DNA of 64,000 nucleotides. Source: Actinocatenispora sp963805605 (GTDB taxonomy: Bacteria; Actinomycetota; Actinomycetes; Mycobacteriales; Micromonosporaceae). Position 1 is the first letter of the stretch. Each line of letters opens with the position of its first letter. Shown here one piece after another: positions 42,693 through 52,300 of this stretch. The position numbers were made by a program, and so were the translations under genes. The notes beneath the pieces were generated by a model. That model saw only the letters and a list, made by a program, of their open reading frames with translations, did no database searches and had not been told where the DNA came from. The stretch spans positions 2,294,001 through 2,358,000 of the forward strand of contig CAWDUX010000002.1 in the NCBI GenBank assembly GCA_963805605.1, in the 5' to 3' direction.

Positions 42693-43172
42693 TTACAGCG
42701 TCGTCTGGAGACGATGGGCAAACCGTAGAAGTGGTGTGTTGTAGGCGTCGGGGTTCGGCAGCCTTTGAAAGTGCGGTTCGGTCACTTCAGTGATGATCAT
42801 TTCGACGACGAACTGGACGCGGGCGCGTAGTAGGTGGCTGGTAAAGCCGTTGGCGGATTGGTGTTTGAGTCCGAGGCTGGTGTGGATGTGGGGTAGCACG
42901 TTGCTGGTGTGGTCGTCCCAGGCCAGGGTGCCGCAGCCGAACGCTTCCACGTTTTCTACGTGTACTTCGCTCCAGACCGGGGCGTTCGGGTCGTCGGGTT
43001 TCTGGCAGGTGCCGACGATGTTGGCCTCAGAGAAGGCGGCCAGGAACATGGGGATGTAGCCCTGTTTGAGGTCGTGCTGTTGGCAGAACGTGTGCAGGGT
43101 GTCGAAGAAGTCTTCGCCTGGTTCGAACACGACGCCGAAGCTGCGGCCCGCGGTGAGCTGGTGGGCGTGCAT
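42693..43172 (-). CDS. PPC-domain (DUF296) protein
   Basis: A 159-aa protein: MHAHQLTAGRSFGVVFEPGE start and metal-binding-type HxH in LPHIHTSLGLK; the plant and prokaryote conserved (PCC/DUF296) fold trimerises. Archaeal and bacterial members have unknown function; plant ones bind AT-rich DNA. It is downstream of the asparaginase gene, 41 bases after its stop, on the same strand, likely co-transcribed. Confidence 0.8.
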   Translation of the reverse strand: MHAHQLTAGRSFGVVFEPGEDFFDTLHTFCQQHDLKQGYIPMFLAAFSEANIVGTCQKPDDPNAPVWSEVHVENVEAFGCGTLAWDDHTSNVLPHIHTSLGLKHQSANGFTSHLLRARVQFVVEMIITEVTEPHFQRLPNPDAYNTPLLRFAHRLQTTL

Positions 43173-43213
43173 CCTGACCTCTTTCTCTTGCGGGAGCAGG
43201 TAGACGTTTGTGT

Positions 43214-44254
43214 TCAGTTGCGCTGGCTGGGCTCGGCTACACGACGAAATGCAGCGCTGATGTCGGCATGGTTGGCGCCGGCGAGTAGGTGCAGGTAAAG
43301 GTAAATCCGCGCTTTGTATGAGTCGAGGTCGCCGGCGGGGATCAGGCCGCGGGCGATGAGGTCGCGTTCGGAGCCGGGGAAGCCGTAGGTGGCGGTGTGG
43401 ACCGAGCCGGCGCCTGTGCGGGAGGCCAGTACGACCGGGATGCGGCGGGCGGTGTCCTTAAGGATCGGTACGAGGGGTGCGGGGACGTGACCGACACCGA
43501 AGCCGGCGATGACGAGGCCGTCGTGCTGGTCGGCGAAGGCTGCCAGGGCGTGGCCGGTGTCGCCGAGAGTCACGGTGTACAGGCCGACTCGAGGAGAGTC
43601 GGGCCGGAGCGCGGGGATCGGGAGAGTGAGGCGATCGGCCGGTCGGGCGGCGATCGTGACGGTTCCTTCGGCAATGCTTCCGATCGGGCCGGTGCCGGGT
43701 GAGGTGAAGGCTGCTGTGCTGGACGTATGGGTCTTGCGTACCTGGGCGGCGGCGTGGATCTGGTCGGACATGACGACCAGGCAGCCTAGCCCACGGGCGG
43801 CCGGACTGGCGGCGGTGCGGATGGCAGCGTCGAGGTTGGCGGGGCCGTCGGCGCCGGGTTGGGTGGGGTTGCGCATCGCGCCGGTGACCACGATCGGCTG
43901 CGGCAGCGTGTGCAGTATGTCGAGCAGGTAGGCGGTCTCCTCGATGGTGTCGGTTCCCTGCACGACCACCACTCCGTCGGTTCCCTGGCCATCGCCCACA
44001 TCGCCCAGTCGGGCACGGATGTCGGCTGCCAACGCCAGGATGTGCTCGAGGGTGAGCGACGCGCCGGGCAGCTGCTGTACCTGGTGGGCGCGAATGTCGA
44101 TGCCTGCGGTCTGTAGGCCGGGCACGGCAGCCAGCAGCGCCTCGGCTGATAGTGCCGGTGCTACCCCGCCGCCGTCTTGGGGGGACATGGCGATGGTGCC
44201 GCCAAGTGCCAGCACCTCGACTCGAGGGGTAGACGTGGACGTGGCATCAGCCAT
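43214..44254 (-). CDS. L-asparaginase
   Basis: A 346-aa protein with a GGGAGC site before MADATSTSTPRVEVLALGGT. Asparaginase motifs: LALGGTIAMSPQDG (first catalytic Thr), VVVQGTDTIEETAYLLD (second catalytic Thr with Asp), MRNPTQPGADGPANLDAAI, and the Lys region VRKTHTSSTAAFTSPGTGP. It hydrolyses Asn to Asp and ammonia. It lies 44 bases after the XRE regulator gene and before PPC; a role in providing Asp or modifying Asn residues of the peptide is speculative. Confidence 0.88.
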   Translation of the reverse strand: MADATSTSTPRVEVLALGGTIAMSPQDGGGVAPALSAEALLAAVPGLQTAGIDIRAHQVQQLPGASLTLEHILALAADIRARLGDVGDGQGTDGVVVVQGTDTIEETAYLLDILHTLPQPIVVTGAMRNPTQPGADGPANLDAAIRTAASPAARGLGCLVVMSDQIHAAAQVRKTHTSSTAAFTSPGTGPIGSIAEGTVTIAARPADRLTLPIPALRPDSPRVGLYTVTLGDTGHALAAFADQHDGLVIAGFGVGHVPAPLVPILKDTARRIPVVLASRTGAGSVHTATYGFPGSERDLIARGLIPAGDLDSYKARIYLYLHLLAGANHADISAAFRRVAEPSQRN

Positions 44255-44298
44255 GAGAGCTCCCGGGGACGTGGCGGGTCGTCGGGTCGCTGGGCAGC

Positions 44299-45729
44299 CT
44301 AGTCGGGAAGGTCTCCTACGAAGGCGCAGGCGTCGTCGAGGCCTGCGACCGACAGCAGCCGGCTGCGGGGGCGTAGGAGTCCGGCGGCCCCGGCTTGGCC
44401 GAGTTCGCCGCAACGGGCGCGCAGCCAGGACCAATTGAGCGCGAGGTAGCCGGCGAGGCGCTGAAGTCGACCAGCGGGAGTGGGTGCAGCGATGATCGAG
44501 TGTTCGCGGGCATGGTGGACCGCGGTGGTGTAGGTGGCGAGGGTTGGCCGGTGGGTGGTGGTGTCGACGTACCACAGGCCGTCGGCGTGGACCCAGTTGG
44601 CGATGATCGCGCGTCGGTGGGGAGCCAGGACCACGCCGTCCATGGCGGCGTAGGCGGGCTCGGCGCAGACAGAGACTTCGACACCGTGGGCCTCCATGAG
44701 AGCCAGGGCGAGGAAGAGCAGGACGCGTTCGAACTCGGCGCTGGCGGCGACGACATCTGGTGGGATGCAGGCCGCGCGGTGGAGGGACTGACCGGTCTCG
44801 CGACGGTTGGCCAGCGAGCGTAGGTACCGGTACTTGTGGGCGAACAGCAGCCAGACGCTGGTCTGCTCGCCGGTTTGTTCGCAGGTCCAGAACGCCGGTT
44901 GGGTGTCGAAGGCGTCGAGATGACGCAGGATGTGTTCGGCGCAGAAGTCGGATCCGAGCCACATTTCGCCGACCGCTGTCAGTCCTGCAGCGGTGTCCCG
45001 GCTGGCCGCTGATCGGTCGAGCTGGGTGTAGGACGAGGCTGTGTGTCGGGCGTCAGCGAGAGCGGCGTCGTCGGTGGTGAGGGCCTCGTCGAGGTTGGCG
45101 ATGGCCCAGATGATGGCGCCGGTCAGCTGATCCAGCCGATAGGCGAGCGGGACTGGGGCGGGGAGGGCTCTTGGCGGGGTCTGCCGATGGTGGCTACGGC
45201 TGCTGGCGACCAGACAGTCGTTGTCCTGCTCGAACGAGCTGGTGTGCGTGGCGATGAGGCCGTGAGCCGGCGGGGCCGGGGCCTCGGGTCGCTGGCTGGA
45301 CGACACCGGGCGGTTGATGAGAGGCAGCAGCGCCCCGTTGAATGCGCGCCCTCCGGGGATACGGAGGAAGGCAAGGTCTGTATCGGCGCTCACGATGCTG
45401 ATGCCTGGCACCGCGGCGGACCACCGCTCACGGATGTCATGGAGGTCGGTGGGCAGTACCGGTCGGGTGGCGCGTCGGCGGTCGTGGTCGGCCAGGTCCC
45501 ATAGCCGTACCAGGTATCCATCGGCGTGCAAAGCCTGGTCGCAGTGCTCGGCGAAGGTTCGCGACGGCCAGCGTTGCGCCTTCTCGACCTTGCCGATTTC
45601 GGATCCGCTGACGAACATCAGCGTGCCCAGCGCCTGCTGCGACAGACCCTGCTGGTCAGAGAGTGTCGGAATCGGTGCCGGGGGCAATCTCTGGTTCGAC
45701 ACCAACCGCAAGACATCCTCGACCGACAC
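44299..45729 (-). CDS. XRE-type regulator with large effector domain
   Basis: A 476-aa protein (GTG start). The N-terminal LSQQALGTLMFVSGSEIGKV with EKAQRWPSRTFAEHCDQAL is a helix-turn-helix of the XRE type; the rest (about 380 residues) is helical, with a block FERVLLFLALALMEAHGVEV and no named domain. It probably governs the asparaginase/PPC unit or the adjacent clusters. Confidence 0.72.
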   Translation of the reverse strand: MSVEDVLRLVSNQRLPPAPIPTLSDQQGLSQQALGTLMFVSGSEIGKVEKAQRWPSRTFAEHCDQALHADGYLVRLWDLADHDRRRATRPVLPTDLHDIRERWSAAVPGISIVSADTDLAFLRIPGGRAFNGALLPLINRPVSSSQRPEAPAPPAHGLIATHTSSFEQDNDCLVASSRSHHRQTPPRALPAPVPLAYRLDQLTGAIIWAIANLDEALTTDDAALADARHTASSYTQLDRSAASRDTAAGLTAVGEMWLGSDFCAEHILRHLDAFDTQPAFWTCEQTGEQTSVWLLFAHKYRYLRSLANRRETGQSLHRAACIPPDVVAASAEFERVLLFLALALMEAHGVEVSVCAEPAYAAMDGVVLAPHRRAIIANWVHADGLWYVDTTTHRPTLATYTTAVHHAREHSIIAAPTPAGRLQRLAGYLALNWSWLRARCGELGQAGAAGLLRPRSRLLSVAGLDDACAFVGDLPD

Positions 45730-45812
45730 CGCCCACGACGGCGTGCACTACTTCAACGGCTACAGCGTCGCGTGATGTGCGACTGACCTGCACCACACCG
45801 GGTGGGTCATGC

Positions 45813-45887
45813 GGCACCCGCACTGCACAGAGAACCGGTCACTGCTGACGAACCGGTGACCTCGGTGATCTGCCCGGTGCGGGTGCC
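45813..45887. promoter_or_regulatory. Nested inverted repeats between the NRPS operon and the XRE gene
   Basis: GGCACCCGCAC (45813-45823) and GTGCGGGTGCC (45877-45887) are perfect 11-base inverses, with GGTCAC/GTGACC nested inside. It lies past the ATP-grasp stop and upstream of the XRE start, so it may be a terminator, an operator, or both. Confidence 0.45.
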
Positions 45888-45954
45888 GCTCGTCCGAACA
45901 GGGACCGCTCAGTCTCGACGAGGATCGCGCACCTTACGTGTGCCGGGGCTTCGG

Positions 45955-47244
45955 TCAAGAGTGAACAGGTTCGCCCTGCCCTGCGTCCTGATCGAATCGT
46001 GTCATGAGGTTGCGACGCTGCTGCAACTCCTGTGCCTCATCCCGAGGATCGGCCTTCGTCACGAACCGGACCCGGGATGCCAGTGTCTGAGCCAGCTTCC
46101 TGGCCTCCTGCGGAGTCTCGGCCTTCACCATCACGGATCCCACCCGATCCATTGAGCAGCGGACCGGCGGAATCAACTGGCCGATATCATAACTCAACTC
46201 GACGTCCACGACGGCGGGATGGTTACCAAGGTCTTCGGTTCCCTCGATTGCGAGTACACGCCCTGGCTCAGCTTCCATGTACGCAATCGACACAGCGCAT
46301 CTCAGCCCGGGTCGCTCCACCAGCGGCTCCATGTCTCCGACCGCCCACGTCAATGCCGCCTCCTCGAGATCGACACCATATGCGGTACTCGTCATCAGGT
46401 TCATCCGGTCGCCGCCCCGACGATTATGACCTTCAACGATGCGCGGACCCTGCGGCGTCAGCTTCACCTCTGTGTGCGAAAGGCCGTCTCTCAGCCCGAC
46501 AACATCCAGGAAATCGGCCACGGTTCGGCAGACCGCGCTCTCGACCGACTCGTCCAGAATCGCGGGAGTCGTATGGCCGAATTCAACGAAGCCACGTCCC
46601 GTGATCTTGTCCACGATGGCGACAGGAACGTGTCTGCCATCGAAGGAGATGCTGTCGACACTGACCTCTCTGCCCTCCAGGAACTCCTCGAGCAGAAACT
46701 GCTGCAACCCTAGACTGAACAGCCTTTCGTATACCGACTCCGCCTCTGCGGCATCATCGATCTTGAAGATTCCGATGCTTCCGGTACCGCCCAGCGGTTT
46801 CGCAATGAGGGGGTAACCGTGCAGGGCGCCGAAGCTCCTGATGTCCACGAGAGTGGACCCGACGCCCGCCGCCACCACGGCACATCTCGACTCTTTCAGA
46901 TGCCGACGCATCCGCCACTTGTCCCTCAACAACCCTACGGTCGCTGAAGCAACCCCGTTCAATCCTAGCTGGTCGTTGATGAGAGCGGCTGTCTTGAGTC
47001 GCTCCTCCCGAAACGCGACGACTGCAGTAAACGGCCCATGTGCATGCAGTGCAGCCGTTGCGTCGAGCAGCCGCTGCGGCTGCTCGAGTTCGTCAGAGAC
47101 CAGGCAGATTTCGTCGCTCGGTGCCTCGTCGGGGAGCCTTCTGAATTCTTGTGACGTGAAGACACACACCGCTTCCAGGCTCTGTTGTCGTGCGCAGTCG
47201 AGCAACGAAGGCGTGGGGGACAAGAGAAGGACTCGCTTCTTCAT
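45955..47244 (-). CDS. ATP-grasp ligase
   Basis: A 429-aa protein with GGAG before the ATG. It has the biotin-carboxylase/D-Ala-ligase-like ATP-grasp fold: LRDKWRMRRHLKESRCAVVA, PLIAKPLGGTGSIGIFKID (ATP-binding P loop), FLLEEFLEGREVSVDSISFD and the catalytic VEGHNRRGGDRMNLM. Members join a carboxylate with an amine using ATP. As the last gene of the NRPS operon it may attach an amino acid to the peptide or to diaminopropionate, as in dapdiamide-type pathways (inference). Confidence 0.82.
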   Translation of the reverse strand: MKKRVLLLSPTPSLLDCARQQSLEAVCVFTSQEFRRLPDEAPSDEICLVSDELEQPQRLLDATAALHAHGPFTAVVAFREERLKTAALINDQLGLNGVASATVGLLRDKWRMRRHLKESRCAVVAAGVGSTLVDIRSFGALHGYPLIAKPLGGTGSIGIFKIDDAAEAESVYERLFSLGLQQFLLEEFLEGREVSVDSISFDGRHVPVAIVDKITGRGFVEFGHTTPAILDESVESAVCRTVADFLDVVGLRDGLSHTEVKLTPQGPRIVEGHNRRGGDRMNLMTSTAYGVDLEEAALTWAVGDMEPLVERPGLRCAVSIAYMEAEPGRVLAIEGTEDLGNHPAVVDVELSYDIGQLIPPVRCSMDRVGSVMVKAETPQEARKLAQTLASRVRFVTKADPRDEAQELQQRRNLMTRFDQDAGQGEPVHS

Positions 47245-47339
47245 ATGGCATCTCCGAGTGAGTTGCGATAGGGCGGATCAAGCAAGGGAAGTCGTGATCA
47301 GTGCCTCTGCGGCCCACCAGACGCGCCGGCAGTGCCAGG

Positions 47340-48362
47340 TCAGGGTTCCTGGTTCTCAACTGTTCCGAGGGCCCAGTCGTGGCACGAATCAAGCGCAGTC
47401 TGACTCAATTCAGGAGCATCGCCGTAGTGCCGGGCCACCCATTCCGGGTTATAGATCGTCCCAGCGTAGTTCGCCCCCAGATCAGGAGAGATCGCCACCG
47501 CTACGGTCGGGACGTCAGCGCGATAACGCCGAAGCCAGGTCACGGCGCCGTGTACCACAGTGCCCGTTGATCCCCCGAAGACGTACCCATGCTTCGCCAA
47601 GGTCCGGCACATCGCGATGGAGTCTGTCTCCGCAACGTGTATCACGTCGTAGATATAGGTCTTGTCAAGGGATTCCGGCCGTACACTCGTTCCCAGTCCG
47701 GGCAGCAGCCGATCGCCGGCGTGGCCTCCAAAGGTCACGGAGCCAATTGCGTCCACCGCGACCACCTTCACATCCGGTCGGAACTCCCTGAAGTACCGTG
47801 CGCATCCCATCAGCGTCCCCGTGGTCCCAGCGCCCACGAAGAGAATGTCGAGATCGGCAAACGCGGCGGCGATCTGCGGACCTGTGCCGCCGTAGTGGGC
47901 GTACCAGTTCGCGGGGTTGGCGTACTGGTTCAGCCACACAAAATCCTTGTTGGACTCGCAGATTCTCCGTACGGTCGCCAGCCGGGAACCGAGGAAGCCG
48001 GACTTCTTGTCGCGTTCCGCGATGACATGCACCTTGGCGCCCAGCGCGGACATCATGCGACGCGTCGTCGGAGTGCTCCGGACGTCTGTCACACAGACAA
48101 ATCGATATCCTTTGCGTGCCGCCACGATACTCAGCGCCACTCCCATGTTGCCTGACGAGGACTCGATGAAGGTTCCTCCGGGCCGGAGCCGGCCCTCGCG
48201 CTCCATGGTCTCGACCATCCTGATGGCTGCCTTCATCTTCACCGAGCCCGCGAAGTTGAATCCCTCGCACTTCAGATAGAGCGGCAGGGCGAGCGCTTCG
48301 GTCAGATCGACGTAGAGATCATCGACGTTGAAGTCCAGCGGACTTGAAATGATGGTAGACAA
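47340..48362 (-). CDS. sbnA-like: SbnA-like 2,3-diaminopropionate synthase (PLP)
   Basis: A 340-aa fold-type II PLP enzyme (TTG start; GGGAG lies just upstream). The PLP Lys42 is in FNFAGSVKMKAA, the phosphate loop ESSSGNMGVALS near residue 67, and TLMGCARYF with GAGTTGT later. The FNFAGSVK variant distinguishes SbnA-type enzymes from cysteine synthase. SbnA condenses O-phospho-L-serine with L-glutamate; an SbnB-like dehydrogenase must then release diaminopropionate. No SbnB homologue is visible in the window. Confidence 0.85.
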   Translation of the reverse strand: MSTIISSPLDFNVDDLYVDLTEALALPLYLKCEGFNFAGSVKMKAAIRMVETMEREGRLRPGGTFIESSSGNMGVALSIVAARKGYRFVCVTDVRSTPTTRRMMSALGAKVHVIAERDKKSGFLGSRLATVRRICESNKDFVWLNQYANPANWYAHYGGTGPQIAAAFADLDILFVGAGTTGTLMGCARYFREFRPDVKVVAVDAIGSVTFGGHAGDRLLPGLGTSVRPESLDKTYIYDVIHVAETDSIAMCRTLAKHGYVFGGSTGTVVHGAVTWLRRYRADVPTVAVAISPDLGANYAGTIYNPEWVARHYGDAPELSQTALDSCHDWALGTVENQEP

Positions 48363-48404
48363 TTGCTCCCACCCACGTGAGTTGAAACCGAGACGGAGCT
48401 GCTC

Positions 48405-49331
48405 TCACCAGCCGTTGCCTCCCGAAACCACCGCAACCGGCACATCCTCCTTCCGGTGCTGGACGGAAAGCAGCCCGGCCACTGCCAGGGCCCCGGTGAT
48501 CTCGGCTCGAATTCCGAGCTCATTGAGTGACCGCCGAGCACTGGTGGTCTGCCTGTCGCTGACAGAAATTACACGGTGCGCCAGTGCGGCTATTATTCCG
48601 AAGGGCAGTGCGCTCGGAACCGCCGCTCTGGCCCCGTCGCAAATTGTTCGAACCCGATCGAGAGTGACCGGTCGGCCGGCGCGCAGCGACTGTGAATAGC
48701 GATCGGCACCGCGTGGTTCGACCCCAATCACGCGGATTTTCGTAGCTCTCGTCGCAAGGCATGTACCGGCGAGTAGACCGCCGCCGCCAACCGGTACATA
48801 GATGTCGGTGACATCAGGTACCTGTTTCATGATGTCCATCGCCACGGTGGCTTGACCGGCAATGATCGCCGGATCGGCATGCGAGGAGATGAACGCGCCG
48901 TCGATCGACTCGGCGTAGACCCTGGCCGCTGCATCCCGCTCTTCGTTTCCTCCATCAATCACCACCACCTCCGCGCCTGCCTCGATAATCAGGCGCCGCT
49001 TTACCGGTGAAGCGTTACGGGTCATGAAAACGGTGGCACGAATCCCGCGGTCGGCCGCAGCTCTGGTGATCGCCACGCCATGGTTCCCTGACGACCCTGT
49101 GACCACATGGATCTTGTTCGTTCGTGCTACCGCGTGCGTTGCGCCGCGGATCTTGAATGACCCGCTGACTTGCTCGGACTCGCACTTCACCATGAGTCGG
49201 GAACCAGGGAGCCTCGTGACAGCGGTCTCCTGCACCACCGCCCGGACCACCGCCTCAGCGAATGAAAGGTCTTTATCGGACGGCGGTTCGGACTGTTCGA
49301 CGAAACGTTCGCGAGTTTCCTTGGGATTCAT
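48405..49331 (-). CDS. Threonine/serine dehydratase-like PLP enzyme
   Basis: A 308-aa fold-type II PLP enzyme: PLP Lys60 in ESEQVSGSFKIRGA, phosphate loop TGSSGNHGVAITR near residue 79, VGGGGLLAGTCLATR. There is no C-terminal ACT domain, so it resembles catabolic dehydratases, serine racemases or hydroxyaspartate dehydratases. Its ATG overlaps the NRPS stop (ATGA). It may make an unusual precursor amino or keto acid; the substrate is unknown. Confidence 0.82.
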   Translation of the reverse strand: MNPKETRERFVEQSEPPSDKDLSFAEAVVRAVVQETAVTRLPGSRLMVKCESEQVSGSFKIRGATHAVARTNKIHVVTGSSGNHGVAITRAAADRGIRATVFMTRNASPVKRRLIIEAGAEVVVIDGGNEERDAAARVYAESIDGAFISSHADPAIIAGQATVAMDIMKQVPDVTDIYVPVGGGGLLAGTCLATRATKIRVIGVEPRGADRYSQSLRAGRPVTLDRVRTICDGARAAVPSALPFGIIAALAHRVISVSDRQTTSARRSLNELGIRAEITGALAVAGLLSVQHRKEDVPVAVVSGGNGW

Positions 49332-52300
49332 TCGACGTCAGCACCGAACATCTGGTTCATCTTCGCCGTGTGCGCATCTCGAAGTACTTTGCTCAGGCCC
49401 GCCACCGTGGGGGACTCGAACAGGTGCGTCACCGTGAGAGCGGATGCCGACACTTTCTTCAACCGGCCGATGACCCGAGCCGCCAGGAGGGAATGCCCGC
49501 CGGCTTCGAAAAAGTTGTCATGGATTCCGATGCTCTCGAGTCCGAGCAGATCGCAGAAGATCTTCGCTACTCCTGCCTCCACGGTGTCTCGAGGGGCGAC
49601 ATGCTCTGTTCCGCGCGCCAGGCGAGTACGCGCGTCCGGCAGGGCTCCATAGTCGACCTTGCCACTGAGTGTCCGAGGTAGTCGTCCGAGGACGACTACG
49701 GCGGCGGGCACCATGTAGTCCGGAAGCGCGCCGGCAAGATGATCCCTGAGTTCAGGTTCTCCGGCCGCAGGCCCGTTCGAATATTTCTCCGCATAGGCGA
49801 TCACGCGTGGGTTGGTATCTTCGTCCCAGATACGGACCGCAGCCCCGGCGACTCCGGGGTGTTGGGCAAGGGCCACCTCGATCTCGGCGAGCTCGATCCG
49901 ATTCCCTCGGACTTTTACCTGTCTGTCGTTTCGCCCGAGGAACACGAGACTTCCGTCGTCCAACCTGCGCGCACAGTCGCCGGTGCGGTACATCCTCGCC
50001 CCGGGTTCCCCGAATGGATCGGGAATGTAGTGGTCCGCCGTCTCTGCCGGCCGCCTCCAGTACCCTCTCGCCAGCCCCGCCCCGGAGATGTACACCTCTC
50101 CTACGACATCTACCGGCACCTCGCGGAGCCAGAGATCCAGGAGATGGACACGTGCGTTGATGATGGGAAAACCGATGTTGTCGCCCGCGCGCGAGCAGTC
50201 GCTCACTGTCGTCGTCATTGTGCATTCGGTCGGCCCGTACTGGTTCAGCAGCACGGTAGCGCCGGTACCAGTCGGCCGGTTGCCGGCGTGTCGGATGCTT
50301 TCCCCACTGGTGACCACGAGTCTCAGCCGCCGTCCGGTCTCCCCGGACAGCACACCGAAATCTCTCAGCATGGAGGGGACGGTGCTCAGGAGCGCGGTCA
50401 CGCCATGCTTTTCGACGATGGTGTGCAATGACTCTGGGCTCATCGGTATGTGGGGCTCTCGAAGGATGACCCTGGCGCCTGCGACCAGCGGTACGAGCAT
50501 GTCACGCAGGGACGCATCGTAGGCTGGGGACGGCAGTTGCAGGACTCTGTCCTGCTTGCCGAGGTCGTACCTGCGTGAGGCATAGGCCAGATAGTTCAGT
50601 AGCCCGCGATGTGTGCCCAGCACCCCCTTGGGCACCCCGGTCGACCCCGACGTGTAGATGAGGTACGCGACGTTCTCAGGCTTGACGTCGACGTCGGGTT
50701 GTGGGTCTTCCCGCGCGAGATCGTCGACTCCGTAGGCATTCTGTCCGGGGACGGGAAAGTCGCGATCAGTGACCACACAGGACAGCTGAGCGTCGGCCGC
50801 TATCGCAGCGATCCGCTTGGTCGGCAGGTTTACGTCGAGCGGTACGTAGGTGGCACCCGAACGCAGGATGCCCAACATTGCGATGACGAGGTCGGGCCCG
50901 CGCTGAACGAACAGCCCGACGCGGTCCTCGGTCGCCACGCCTCGTCGTCGTAGGCACGCGGCGATTCCACGGGAACGACGTTCCAGCTCGCCATAGGTCA
51001 GGCGGCGAGGTCCGCATTCCACCGCGACCAGGTCAGGCTTCTCCCTCGCAACCCTGGTCACCAGCGCGCCGACGGTGCTGTGTACGACCTCGTGTGCGGT
51101 GTCGTTGGCGGCGGTGAGCACCGACCGCTGTTCCGACGTCAGGAGAGCAAGCCCGGTAACCGTTCGCTGCGGGTTCTGCGCCAATGACTCCAAGAGTTGC
51201 AGGTAGCTCTCAGCCATCCTGCGCACCGTCGCTTCTTCGAACAGATCTCTGGCATGAGCGAAGCGCAAGAGGAAGCCATCCGCGCATGGCTCGACGTACA
51301 GGGTGAGGTCGAAGCGGGAGGTTTGGATCGGGGGCTCTAAGTCTTCGACCTCGACGGCGCCGAATCCGTCAACGTGTTCGGGCGTGTTCTGCATCACGAA
51401 CATCATCTGGAAGACCGGCTGCCGCGCGAGGTTGCGCTGTGGGGCGATCCGCTCGACGACCCGCTCGAATGGGATGTCATCATACACAAACGAATCCATG
51501 CAGGTTCTCCGTACGTCTTCCAGGACGTCGAGGAAGGTTCCGCAGGGATTGATTCGAGTCCGTAACGCGATCGTGTTTGCGAAGAACCCGATCACATCTT
51601 CAAATTCCGCTCTGTGCCGGTTGGCCGAGACCGTTCCAGTGACAATGTCCCACTGATTGCAGTAGCGCGATAGAAGGATTTGAAACGCGGAAAAGAGCGT
51701 CATGAAGAGTGTGGCGTTCCGGTCGGAAGCCAGCTCTCTGAGCGACGTCGCAAGGTGGGGAGCCAGAGCGAGGTCGACCGAACGCCCGCCCGAGGACCGT
51801 GACGCCGCGCGCTCCCGATCGGTCGGCAGACTCAATACCGGGGCATCTGTCAGATGTCGTGTCCAGTACTCGAGACCGGCGTCCATCTGGCCGGTCGTGA
51901 GCTGCGTCCGCTGCCAGGCGGCGAAGTCGGCATACTGCGCACGTGGCGTCTGTCCATGGGATGGCGTACGGGCGGTGATAGCCCGGTACTCCGACGCGAG
52001 CTCACGCCTGAGCACCGACAGGGACCACGCGTCGGCGCAGATGTGGTGCACGGTGATGGACAGCACGTGGTCATCGGGGGCAAGACAAAGAAGTTCGGCA
52101 CGCAGCATGGGCGCCGACTCGAGGTCCAACGGTACGAGCGCTTGAGCTGCCACCAGCTGGCGTGCGTGTCCCAGTGCCTCCGCGCCGAGCTCCGACAGGT
52201 CCCTTTCGACGAGGATCGTCTTCTCTTCTGGGAGATCGACCACTTGGCGAGGTTGACCGTCGACGGCCACGATCCTCGTCCGCAGCGCCTCGTGACGACC

